9,075 nt of DNA from Gammaproteobacteria bacterium. Its GTDB lineage: Bacteria > Pseudomonadota > Gammaproteobacteria > Xanthomonadales > Wenzhouxiangellaceae. Position numbers and translations under genes: made by a program. Shown piece by piece: positions 1-7,858 of this stretch (within the stretch, counting starts at the first letter, position 1; every line of letters begins with the position of its first letter). The stretch spans positions 1 through 9,075 of the forward strand of contig PWWM01000118.1 of the NCBI GenBank assembly GCA_003561495.1. The letters are read 5' to 3'. The notes below the pieces were generated by a model, which did no database searches, was not told the DNA's origin, and saw nothing but the letters and a program-made list of their open reading frames with translations.

Positions 1-1
1 C

Positions 2-1069
2 AATGGTATCTATCTCCAACTTCTGGAGAATGCCGGGGTCGATCTGCACATGGGTCGAGGCAGACTGGTGGATGCGCACACGGTCGAGGTCAACGGCAAG
101 ACGTTCAGCGCCGAAAAGATCCTGATCGCAGTCGGTGGTCGGCCCTGGGTGCCCGACATCCCCGGCGCCGAACTCGGTATCACCTCGGACGAGGCTTTTG
201 ATCTGCCGCAGTTGCCGGGCCGGGTGCTGGTTGCCGGCGCTGGTTACATCGCGGTCGAATTTGCGGGCATTTTCAATGGGCTGGGCAGTGAGGTGACCCT
301 GGCCTATCGTCGCGACCTGATTCTCAGAGGATTCGACGACGATATTCGTCGAGCCGTCGAGGCCGGCCTGCGCTCGCGGGGTATCCAGATTGAGTACCAC
401 ACCGCTCCGGTGCGGCTGGAGCGTGCTGACGGCGTCATCGAAGTGACGTTTTCCGATGACCGCCGGGAACACTTCGATTCGGTCATGTTCGCCACAGGGC
501 GAGAGCCCTACACTCATGATCTTGGCCTTGAAAAGGTGGGTGTGCGCATGGGTCCGGGCAATCGCATCGAGGTCGATGAATTCAGCCGCACCAGCGTCGA
601 GAACATCTTCGCCGTCGGCGATGTGACCGATCGGATCGCCCTGACACCGGTCGCCTTGATGGAAGGGCATGCCTTTGCCGATACCCAGTTCGGTCATTCG
701 GAACGACCCGTGGAACACGCCAACACCCCGGCTGCGGTATTCTCTCAGCCGCCCGCGGCCACGGTGGGTTTGAGCGAGCAGGAGGCCGCGGATGCAGGGT
801 ACACTTTGCGCGTCTATCGCTCAACATTCACTCCGATGAAATACACTCTTAGTGGTCGTGAAGAGAAGGGAATGATGAAACTGGTTGTGGATGCGCAAAC
901 TGATCGCGTGCTGGGCTGTCATCTGGTCGGACCCGATGCGCCGGAAATTCTTCAGGGGTTTGCCGTTGCAATCCGTGCCGGTTTGAGCAAGAGTGATTTT
1001 GATCGAACCATCGGTATTCATCCGACCAGCGCAGAAGAGCTGGTCACGCTTCGCCAGCCTGTCAACTAG
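2..1069 (+). CDS. gor: Glutathione-disulfide reductase, 5'-truncated by window edge
   Basis: This flavoprotein reduces glutathione disulfide to glutathione with NADPH in the cytoplasm. The reading frame is open from base 2 without a start codon, so about 355 C-terminal residues of a normally ~450-residue protein are visible. The FAD-binding N-terminus and the redox-active Cys pair lie off the left edge. The NADPH-binding Rossmann motif GAGYIA is at bases 236-253. It is followed by YRRDLILRGFD (305-337), whose arginines are the NADPH 2'-phosphate-binding type and favour glutathione reductase over NADH-dependent lipoamide dehydrogenase. A second FAD-contact motif, AVGDVTD, comes next. The dimerisation-domain motif HPTSAEE at 1019-1039 supplies the His-Glu pair that acts as acid-base catalyst in the partner subunit. 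The protease gene follows after 13 bases on the same strand. Family assignment is firm; the true start cannot be seen. Confidence 0.93.
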   Translation, partial: NGIYLQLLENAGVDLHMGRGRLVDAHTVEVNGKTFSAEKILIAVGGRPWVPDIPGAELGITSDEAFDLPQLPGRVLVAGAGYIAVEFAGIFNGLGSEVTLAYRRDLILRGFDDDIRRAVEAGLRSRGIQIEYHTAPVRLERADGVIEVTFSDDRREHFDSVMFATGREPYTHDLGLEKVGVRMGPGNRIEVDEFSRTSVENIFAVGDVTDRIALTPVALMEGHAFADTQFGHSERPVEHANTPAAVFSQPPAATVGLSEQEAADAGYTLRVYRSTFTPMKYTLSGREEKGMMKLVVDAQTDRVLGCHLVGPDAPEILQGFAVAIRAGLSKSDFDRTIGIHPTSAEELVTLRQPVN

Positions 1070-1082
1070 ATTTTCGAGCCAA

Positions 1083-4000
1083 ATGGTAAATTCAATGATG
1101 AACGATTCCACATCTTCCCGGCTTGGCCGGACCCTGATACCGCTTGCCTTGCTGGTCTTTTCAGTCGGCAGTTTGGCCGGCAAGCCCACCAAGTTGCCCA
1201 ACCACTGGATCGTCGAGTTGACCGATGCGCCAACCCTGGCTTTCGAAGGCCAGGGAGCCGCTCTGGAAAGTTCAGGAACGGCGGGCTCAAAGCAATTCGA
1301 GGCGACCGCCCCCTCGGTGACCGGACAGGTCCGCTTCGACGCGGCTGCGCCGGCGGTCAAGGCCTATGCGGCCTTTCTGGACCAGCGTCGCGAGCAAGTT
1401 CTCACCGATGCCGCCGTGCACCTGGGGCTTGATATCACTCCGCAGCATGTCTACCGCCACACGATCAATGGATTTTCAGTGCGCATGAGTGCTGAAGAAG
1501 TGGCCGGCCTGGCCAAGCTGCCGGGGGTCAAGGCCATCCATCCGGTGACGTTGCATCACCCGGAAGCCGATGCCGTGCCCGGCATGGTCAATGCACCAGC
1601 CGTCTGGAACGGGCTGCCCGGCCTGGGGAGCGCACGAGGTGAGGGCACCGTGATCGGGGTCATCGATTCGGGCATTAACTGGGACAACAATTTCTTTGAT
1701 GACACCCGCGGGGTGAGTGGCTATCAGTTCACCAATCCTTTTGATGAACCTCTGGGGCTGTGCTCCGAGCCGCAGGTCAGCTGCAACAACAAGCTGGTTG
1801 GGGTCTACGATTTCACCACCGAGGGCAGCGATGGCTTCGATCTTGGCGGTCATGGCACCCATGTGGCCTCCATTGCCGCCGGTGTGCCGTTGAGCTTCTC
1901 GCTGGGCGCAGTCTCCGGAAGCTTCAGCACATCCGGTGTGGCGCCGCATGCCAATATCGTCTCCTACAAGGTCTGCTACGAAGAACTGCCTGATGACCCC
2001 GACGAGAGTGGTTGTCCGGGAACGGCGATTACCGCAGCGCTGGAGCAGGCACTGGAAGATGGCGTCGATGTCATCAACTACTCCCTGGGTGGTGACGGAA
2101 CCAGTCCCTGGGCCCAGGCCGCTGGGCTGTTGAACTTCTGGTCGGCGGGTATTCCCTTCGTAACCTCGGCGGGCAACTCCGGGCCGGGCCTCGAGTCGAT
2201 TTCCTCGCCGGCCAATGCACCCTGGATCTTTTCCGTTGGCAGCAGCACGCATGATCGCTGGGTGGGACGCCGGGCCCAGGTGGGCGTATTCAGCTCCAGC
2301 CACCATTTCCTGCTCTATGGCACCGGGCCGTCACTGTCGTCCACGCTCAGCAATCGCACACTGGCCGATGCCGCTGCTCATGCCGCTGACCGACTGGCCT
2401 GTTCGCCTTTCCCGGCGGGTTCCCTGAACACCCGGGTCGTGGTCGTCGAGCGTGGAGAGTGTACCTTCGAGACCAAGGTCAACAATGCCGCCAATGCCGG
2501 GGCAATCGCCGTGCTGGTCTACAATAATGTGCCCGGATTGCCCATTATCATGGGCGGGCTGGAAAGCACCAGCATCCCTTCGGCCATGATGTCGCTGGAT
2601 GAGGGGGAGGCCTTGCTGGATCGCATGGCGACGATGGGGTCGGAAGTCGTAACGCTTTCCACGAACTCCTTTCTGCAGATCAAGCACCAGTTTGCCGACA
2701 TCGTGTCCAGCTTCAGCTCACGCGGACCGGGGCCGGGCGCACCCAACGTCATGAAACCCAATCTCTCCTCGCCTGGCGGGCAATTTCTGGGTGACGGAGC
2801 GGCTGGCGGCGCCATTCTGGGTGCCTCGGTGCCGGATGACAACTCGATTGCATTCATGCAAGGCACCTCCATGGCCGCGCCCGGCGCGACCGGCGCGGTC
2901 GCCCTGCTGCGCCAGTTGCATCCGGACTGGACGACAGCGATGCTGCAATCGGCACTGGAAACTACGGCAGAGTACGAGACCATGACCTGGGAAGGCCTGC
3001 CGGCCAACATGCTCGAGCGCGGCGCCGGTCGTATCCGGGTCGATCGTGCCGCCCGAGCCGGTTTGTTCCTGCCCATCAGTGTGTCGGATTTCCAGAGTGC
3101 CAATCCGGCCACCGGCGGCAATCCCGGCGACTTGAACCTGACCGGCATCTACAGGGAAAACTGTGTGGATGTGTGCACGACTACACGAACCGTTGAAGCA
3201 TTGCAGAATGGTTCCTGGGAAGTGAGCATCAGCGGTGATCTTGATATCGAGGTCTCGCCGAGTTCGTTCTCCTTGCAGGCCGGTCAGCAGCAGGAACTTG
3301 AAATCAGTTTCAGCGCCCTGGACCAGGCCCTGGCGGTCTTTCTTGAGGGTCGTATTCATCTTGTTCCATCGAGCTCCACGATTGTCGAGCAGACCCTGCC
3401 GATTGCTTTTCAGGGTGTAGAGGCGATGCTGCCTGAATCCAAGGAAATCCAGGCGCAAGCCAACCGGGGCAGCACCATATTGGAAATTCCCGTCGCCGGC
3501 TTCATGCCAGAAGCGGTCTACAACACCAGCGGCCTGGTTCAACCGGACGTTCACGAGTTTGTCCTAGAGCAGGATCCCACCCGCAACGATCCCTTTGATG
3601 GCGCCGGTGGCACCAAGACCTTCCTGGTCGATGTGCCCGAGGACACCCTGATGCTGTCTGCCGAAACGGTGTTTGCCACCGCGCCGGATATTGATTTGTT
3701 CGTGGGACGTGATACCAACAACAATGGACAGGCGGATGAAGAAGAGATGGTCTGCCTGTCGATTGACCCGAATCAGTTCGAGGAGTGTGTGATCGAGAAT
3801 CCGGAACCCGGCACCTGGTGGATTCTGGTCCAGAACTGGCAGGCTTCGACTTCCGGAGAGGACGATGTCGAGTTGGAGGTTGCCGTGTTGACGGCCGATT
3901 CGCAGGATTCCAGCCTGGTGGTCAGCGGCCCGGGCTTGCACCTGGGTGGTTCGCTTGATCTGGATCTGTCCTGGGATCAGCCGGCCATGCGCCGCAATGA

Positions 4001-5201
4001 GCGCTGGATTGGAGCGATTGGAATCAGTTCCTCGCCCGATCATCCGGCTGATCGGGGCGTTGTACCGGTGAGTGTGGTCCGAACCGGTACCAATGCACCG
4101 CTGTTTACCTCGCTGTTTGATGGCGAGACGCTGCCGGTCGCCATGCCGGCGATCTCCACGCACGAATCCCTGGTCGTGGATGTTCCAGCCGGCGTCGATG
4201 AGTTGCGGGTCAGCATCGAAGGTGAGCAAGGTGTCACCGCCGAGCTGCGTTCGGTCGATTTCGACGACCTGGCTGGGTGGGCACCCGGCACGCCGCCACC
4301 GGGATCGCAAGTCCATGCATCGGGTAGCGTCACATCCGATGGCCTGGAGCTGGTCATCGGCGAACCCGGCTCACCGGTGCCTCCGGCTCGTTACTACGTG
4401 GTCCTCAATAACGAATGGTTTGGAGAGCGAATGGTTCATGTACGCGCCGACCTGACCCAGAGCGTGACGGTTGACCCGGTCTTCCCGGGTTGGAGTCCGG
4501 CATCCCGCCAGATCTTCCAGGGTATTGAATGGCGGCGAGCCGATACCCGGTTCATGGTCTGGTATACGTACGACGAGGCAGGGCTACCGGTTTTCTACAA
4601 CGCCGTCAACCCTGAACATCAGGGTTCCTCGGTATGGCGGGCGACCTTGCTTCGCACCACCAGCGATGGCCAGCGCCAGACACCCAATGCCGTCGGCGAA
4701 GTGGCGGTGACCGCCATCGACGAGCAAACCGTTTCTCTGGCCTGGCGATTGAATGGCGCCCATGGCTCCGAGATCATGGTTCCTGATGTGCCTCTGACCT
4801 GCCCTGAAGTCGATGGCGGCCCGTTTGCGGTGACCGGGCACTGGTTCGACCCTGGCGTGGCCGCCGGCGGGACGACCGCAGTGGTCACGGGTCAGGGCGG
4901 GGCATTCGTTCGCTACTATTTTGATGGCGAAGGAATCGGTCGCTGGGTGATTGCTCCGAGTGCCGGCGGTTTCGAGGATCTCGAGGTGCTCGATTTCCGC
5001 GGATTCTGCCCGAATTGTCCTGAGCAGGACATGACACTTGAGGGCAACTCCAGCGTGGTTGGCTTGTACAGCGTGGACTTCGACAGCGAAACCACGGCCA
5101 CCGAAACGCTTGAAATGATCACCGATGAGCCGCTCAACGATGACATTACCCTGGATGCCTCGATGATTCGCATCTCGGTGGACATCCCCTGCGCGAACTG
5201 A
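1083..5201 (+). CDS. Secreted multidomain subtilisin-like (S8) serine protease
   Basis: This is a 1372-residue exported endopeptidase. Residues 1-33 form a signal peptide (Arg at 13 and 16, hydrophobic LIPLALLVFSVGSLAG). Residues ~95-160 resemble an I9 propeptide. The catalytic triad is Asp195 (VIDSGIN), His257 (GGHGTHVA) and Ser596 (QGTSMAAPG), with oxyanion-hole Asn365 (TSAGNSGPG). A PA domain (~430-530) is inserted between Asn365 and Ser596. After the catalytic domain come an Fn3-like beta region (~660-780), a PPC-like domain (~838-935) with an EF-hand-like loop DTNNNGQADEEE (877-888), another beta-rich stretch, and two related modules from 1134 to the end. Paired cysteines throughout fit an oxidising location. 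The ATG at 1083 is chosen because the signal peptide follows directly; 1095 or 1098 is also possible and no strong ribosome site is visible. The frame stays open back to an ATG at 993, inside gor, which would spoil the signal peptide. Natural substrate and sorting route are unknown; no GlyGly-CTERM tag is seen. Confidence 0.9.
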   Translation: MVNSMMNDSTSSRLGRTLIPLALLVFSVGSLAGKPTKLPNHWIVELTDAPTLAFEGQGAALESSGTAGSKQFEATAPSVTGQVRFDAAAPAVKAYAAFLDQRREQVLTDAAVHLGLDITPQHVYRHTINGFSVRMSAEEVAGLAKLPGVKAIHPVTLHHPEADAVPGMVNAPAVWNGLPGLGSARGEGTVIGVIDSGINWDNNFFDDTRGVSGYQFTNPFDEPLGLCSEPQVSCNNKLVGVYDFTTEGSDGFDLGGHGTHVASIAAGVPLSFSLGAVSGSFSTSGVAPHANIVSYKVCYEELPDDPDESGCPGTAITAALEQALEDGVDVINYSLGGDGTSPWAQAAGLLNFWSAGIPFVTSAGNSGPGLESISSPANAPWIFSVGSSTHDRWVGRRAQVGVFSSSHHFLLYGTGPSLSSTLSNRTLADAAAHAADRLACSPFPAGSLNTRVVVVERGECTFETKVNNAANAGAIAVLVYNNVPGLPIIMGGLESTSIPSAMMSLDEGEALLDRMATMGSEVVTLSTNSFLQIKHQFADIVSSFSSRGPGPGAPNVMKPNLSSPGGQFLGDGAAGGAILGASVPDDNSIAFMQGTSMAAPGATGAVALLRQLHPDWTTAMLQSALETTAEYETMTWEGLPANMLERGAGRIRVDRAARAGLFLPISVSDFQSANPATGGNPGDLNLTGIYRENCVDVCTTTRTVEALQNGSWEVSISGDLDIEVSPSSFSLQAGQQQELEISFSALDQALAVFLEGRIHLVPSSSTIVEQTLPIAFQGVEAMLPESKEIQAQANRGSTILEIPVAGFMPEAVYNTSGLVQPDVHEFVLEQDPTRNDPFDGAGGTKTFLVDVPEDTLMLSAETVFATAPDIDLFVGRDTNNNGQADEEEMVCLSIDPNQFEECVIENPEPGTWWILVQNWQASTSGEDDVELEVAVLTADSQDSSLVVSGPGLHLGGSLDLDLSWDQPAMRRNERWIGAIGISSSPDHPADRGVVPVSVVRTGTNAPLFTSLFDGETLPVAMPAISTHESLVVDVPAGVDELRVSIEGEQGVTAELRSVDFDDLAGWAPGTPPPGSQVHASGSVTSDGLELVIGEPGSPVPPARYYVVLNNEWFGERMVHVRADLTQSVTVDPVFPGWSPASRQIFQGIEWRRADTRFMVWYTYDEAGLPVFYNAVNPEHQGSSVWRATLLRTTSDGQRQTPNAVGEVAVTAIDEQTVSLAWRLNGAHGSEIMVPDVPLTCPEVDGGPFAVTGHWFDPGVAAGGTTAVVTGQGGAFVRYYFDGEGIGRWVIAPSAGGFEDLEVLDFRGFCPNCPEQDMTLEGNSSVVGLYSVDFDSETTATETLEMITDEPLNDDITLDASMIRISVDIPCAN

Positions 5202-5220
5202 TCGCCGATCAGCAATGCTG
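5198..5220. repeat. Two small overlapping inverted repeats at the protease stop codon
   Basis: CTGATCG-C-CGATCAG (5198-5212) spans the protease stop codon. CAGCA-A-TGCTG (5210-5220) overlaps its right arm by three bases. Both have one-base centres, so they would make poor RNA hairpins. They could be DNA-level palindromes or chance. With the larger hairpin at 5225-5254 they fill most of the convergent gap. Confidence 0.3.
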
Positions 5221-5224
5221 TGCA

Positions 5225-5254
5225 GTGACCGCCCGGCAATGTCCGGGCGGTCGC
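5225..5254. terminator. Hairpin between convergent genes, probable bidirectional terminator
   Basis: A perfect 10-base-pair GC-rich inverted repeat, GACCGCCCGG / CCGGGCGGTC (5227-5236 and 5243-5252), encloses the six-base loop CAATGT. It extends by one G-T and one G-C pair to 5225-5254. It lies 23 bases after the protease stop and ends 4 bases before the last codon of kmo on the other strand, the usual place for a terminator shared by converging genes. Neither side carries a clear T-run, so intrinsic termination is inferred from position and stem strength only. Confidence 0.6.
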
Positions 5255-5258
5255 CTAT

Positions 5259-6617
5259 TCAGGAGGTTCGCAACGTTTCCCGGGCCTCGCGCATGGCCTG
5301 TTCGATATCGATGGTGTCGAGGCTTTCGTGCCCCCGGGTCAGTCTTTCAAGGAGTTGTTGCTGGCGTTCGCCACGCCTGAGCGCCTCGGCGTAGGGAATT
5401 TCGTCATGAAACATGACCATGGCGTAGCGCGGAATGAAAGTGCCGGGCAGGCGTTTTTCCAACTCCCACTCCAGCGCCTTGATCAGGTGAAAGCGCGGTT
5501 CACGCACCCGGTCGCGCATCTCCAGGTAATTGTCCAGGGCCATGGCGGCAATCGCATCGGCGTTGGGTTTTCGTTCGGCATGGAACTGCTCGAGGGTGTT
5601 TTCGCTGATGCCGTTGCGTTCAAGAAGGCGGGCCAGGGCCACGGTATCCTCGAAAGCGGCGTTCATGCCCTGACCGTGAAACGGCACAATGGCGTGGGCG
5701 GCATCGCCGATCAATACTGCGCGATCCCCGAGATGCCAGCGGTCCAGGTATAGAGTGGCCAGGTAGCCGACCGGGTTGTTTTCGAGCTCATGGTCGAGCT
5801 CCGGCATCATCTCCACGGCATCAGGAAAATGCGCCTCGACAAACTCGCGCTTCCTTTCGGTCGTGTCGAGTTGCCGAAAGCCGGGTTCGCCGTCATTGTC
5901 CAGGAACAGCGTGCAGGTGAAACTGGCGTCCGGGTTGGGCAAGGCGATCATCATGAAGCCACCGCGCGGCCAGATGTGCAACGCGTCGTTCGACATTCGA
6001 AACTGGCCATCAGCATCGGGCGGGATGGACAATTCCATATAGCCATGGCCGAGTGGCTGTTCGCGAATGCCCAGATCGGATTCCCGATTCATCGCCTGAC
6101 GCAGGGCCGAGCCGGCCCCGTCGGCGCCCACGGCCAGATCGAAATCATGGGTATGGGATTTCCCGTCACCGTCGATGAAGTCCAGCGTGCAAGCGGGGAA
6201 ATCCGCCGATTCCAGTCTGCGGTCGAAATAAATGTTCACACCGGCTCGTTCTGCGCCGTCAAGCAGGGCGATATTGAGCAGACCGCGATGGACTGACCAG
6301 ATCACTTCGTCATCACGCTGACCATAGCGTTGCAGGCGGGTCTGTCCGTGTTCATCATGCAAAAGCCGACCGGCCATGGGCAGAGCGATTTGCTCGATTT
6401 CGGTCAATATGCCGGCTTCGGCCAGGGCCGCCCGTCCGCGTTCGGCCAGAGCAAGATTGATTGATCGTCCCACGGGCACCTGGTGGCGACGCGGGTCGGC
6501 AAAGCGCTCGAACAATGCCACGCTCCATCCCCTGCGAGCCAGAAGAATTGCCAGCAAGGACCCGGCCAACCCTGCCCCAACGATGGAAACCCGACGACAT
6601 GAGTCCCGATCACTCAT
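5259..6617 (-). CDS. kmo: Kynurenine 3-monooxygenase
   Basis: This FAD- and NADPH-dependent aromatic hydroxylase converts L-kynurenine to 3-hydroxy-L-kynurenine. The product is 452 residues, normal for bacterial KMO. The FAD-binding motif GAGLAG is at residues 14-19, with Glu37 ending the second strand. The second FAD motif GDAAH starts at Gly304 and runs into PFHGQGMN (312-319), which is characteristic of KMO. Arg84 (AGRLLHD) and Tyr98 (RYG) fall where the substrate-carboxylate-binding Arg and Tyr are known in Pseudomonas KMO. The NYLEMRD motif typical of the family is in the C-terminal third. There is no C-terminal membrane segment like that of eukaryotic KMO. The ATG at 6617 overlaps the kynureninase stop as ATGA and has a good ribosome site. 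The frame extends upstream to 6950, but that part lies inside kynU and does not look like KMO. It is the last gene of the leftward operon. Confidence 0.95.
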   Translation of the reverse strand: MSDRDSCRRVSIVGAGLAGSLLAILLARRGWSVALFERFADPRRHQVPVGRSINLALAERGRAALAEAGILTEIEQIALPMAGRLLHDEHGQTRLQRYGQRDDEVIWSVHRGLLNIALLDGAERAGVNIYFDRRLESADFPACTLDFIDGDGKSHTHDFDLAVGADGAGSALRQAMNRESDLGIREQPLGHGYMELSIPPDADGQFRMSNDALHIWPRGGFMMIALPNPDASFTCTLFLDNDGEPGFRQLDTTERKREFVEAHFPDAVEMMPELDHELENNPVGYLATLYLDRWHLGDRAVLIGDAAHAIVPFHGQGMNAAFEDTVALARLLERNGISENTLEQFHAERKPNADAIAAMALDNYLEMRDRVREPRFHLIKALEWELEKRLPGTFIPRYAMVMFHDEIPYAEALRRGERQQQLLERLTRGHESLDTIDIEQAMREARETLRTS

Positions 6618-7858
6618 AGCAGCTTCTCCACCAGATCTACGAACGTATCGGTCTCGGCCATGGTGTTGTAGAGCGGTACCGGGGCGACCCGGATGATGTC
6701 CGGTTCCCGCCAGTCCGTGACCACACCATGGGCTTCGAGACGTTCGAACAGGTTGCGCCCGGCCTTGCGCCCGGCCTTGACCTGCAATGAAAGCTGACAG
6801 CCGCGTCGATGCGGCTCCAGTGGCGTCAGGATGCGAATGTGCTCGCCGACCCGTTCGGTGATCGTATGCGCCAGGTGGCCCGTCATGTCCAGCGAACAGC
6901 GCCTGAGGTGTTTCATGCCGGCTTCGGCAAAGATTTCCAGTGAGGCCCACAACGGGGCCAGGGCCAGGACCGGCGGATTGGACAGCTGCCAGCCTTCGGC
7001 GCCGCGCATGGGTCGGAAATCCGGACCCATTCGAAAGCGGGATTTCTCGTCATGGCCCCACCAGCCGGCCAGGCGCGGTCCGTCGAATTCCGCGTGGCGG
7101 TCATGCACAAAGCAGCCGGCCACCGCGCCGGGCCCGGAATTGAGGTACTTGTAACTGCACCAGACGGCGAAATCCACACCAGCTTCATGCAGCTCCAGCG
7201 GAATGTTGCCGACGGCATGGGCCAGATCCAGGCCCAGAATCACGCCGGCTTTCTGACAGGCGCGGGCAATCCTGGGCAGATCGAAGACCTGTCCACTGGC
7301 GTATTGCACTCCGGGCCAAAGCACCAGGGCGACCTGTTCTCCGTAGCGCTCCAGGTAATCCTCCAGGTCCTCCTCGTGCAGCAAGCCGTCACGACGCGGC
7401 GCCAGTTCGACCAGATCATGGTCGATGTCAAGGTCGTGGTAGGCCAGCTGCGAGGCCACCGCATGGCGGTCGGAAGGGAAGGCGCCGCGTTCGATCAGAA
7501 TGCGCCGCCGCGCGCCCGATGGCCTGAAGAAACTGGTCATCATCAGGTGCAGGTTGACTGTCAGCGAATTCATCGCCACCACTTCATGGGGTTGAGCGCC
7601 GGTGATCCGCGCCAGATTGTCGGTGGCCAGACGATGGTAGGGCATCCAGGCCAGCGGACCGTCAAAATGCCCGGCCACGCCCAGGCTGGCCCAACGTTCC
7701 AGCTCGGCCTCGACGGCATCGGCTGCCGCGATCGGCTGCAGCCCCAGCGAGTTGCCGCACAGATACAGGCAATCATGCCGGCCCGGGCCATGCGGAATGC
7801 GGAAGCGGTCGCGAAAGTGACCGGCTTCGGGAAAATGTTCCGAGTAATGAATGCTCAT
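6614..7858 (-). CDS. kynU: Kynureninase
   Basis: This PLP-dependent hydrolase cleaves 3-hydroxykynurenine to 3-hydroxyanthranilate plus alanine, and kynurenine to anthranilate. The product is 414 residues, close to the family norm of about 415. It begins MSIHYSEHF, followed by LYLCGNSLGLQP, a standard kynureninase N-terminal motif. NSLTVNLH and the ERGAFPSDRHA segment are typical of the PLP-phosphate region. Asp211 in DLAHAVGN would contact the PLP ring nitrogen. Lys237 in SYKYLNSGPG is the Schiff-base lysine. GWQLSNPP, near residue 290, is another kynureninase signature. The ATG at 7858 overlaps the upstream cyclase stop as ATGA. No Shine-Dalgarno sequence is visible before it, so translation probably depends on reinitiation. 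The longer frame from 7984 would add 42 unrelated His/Arg-rich residues and is rejected. Its stop overlaps the kmo start by four bases. Confidence 0.95.
   Translation of the reverse strand: MSIHYSEHFPEAGHFRDRFRIPHGPGRHDCLYLCGNSLGLQPIAAADAVEAELERWASLGVAGHFDGPLAWMPYHRLATDNLARITGAQPHEVVAMNSLTVNLHLMMTSFFRPSGARRRILIERGAFPSDRHAVASQLAYHDLDIDHDLVELAPRRDGLLHEEDLEDYLERYGEQVALVLWPGVQYASGQVFDLPRIARACQKAGVILGLDLAHAVGNIPLELHEAGVDFAVWCSYKYLNSGPGAVAGCFVHDRHAEFDGPRLAGWWGHDEKSRFRMGPDFRPMRGAEGWQLSNPPVLALAPLWASLEIFAEAGMKHLRRCSLDMTGHLAHTITERVGEHIRILTPLEPHRRGCQLSLQVKAGRKAGRNLFERLEAHGVVTDWREPDIIRVAPVPLYNTMAETDTFVDLVEKLL
6623..6630 (-). promoter_or_regulatory. Ribosome binding site of kmo, within the end of kynU
   Basis: On the minus strand, TGGAGAAG precedes the kmo ATG, with the GGAG core eight bases from the start codon. 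It lies inside the last codons of kynU. This is the only clear Shine-Dalgarno sequence at the three operon junctions, and it supports the start at 6617 over the longer open frame. Confidence 0.7.

Noticed and set aside
993..1082. Upstream extension of the protease frame to an ATG at 993
   Set aside because: These 30 codons lie inside the conserved HPTSAEE end of gor in another frame. They would place a charged, non-conserved stretch before the signal peptide. The start at 1083 puts the hydrophobic segment where a signal peptide belongs.
960..1082. Possible promoter (TTGAGC at 983) for the protease
   Set aside because: No acceptable -10 element occurs 16-18 bases downstream; the sequence there is AACCAT. 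It was not supportable as a promoter.
1476..2306. Long open frames antisense to the protease (also 2718-3554 and 3564-4316)
   Set aside because: In GC-rich DNA, antisense frames often stay open. Their translations are low-complexity, rich in Arg, Gly, His and Gln, and show no domain features, while the plus-strand frame carries the full protease signature.
6618..6950. Longer kmo frame reaching back to 6950
   Set aside because: The extension lies within kynU and shows no KMO features. The FAD motif begins right after the ATG at 6617, which has its own Shine-Dalgarno sequence.
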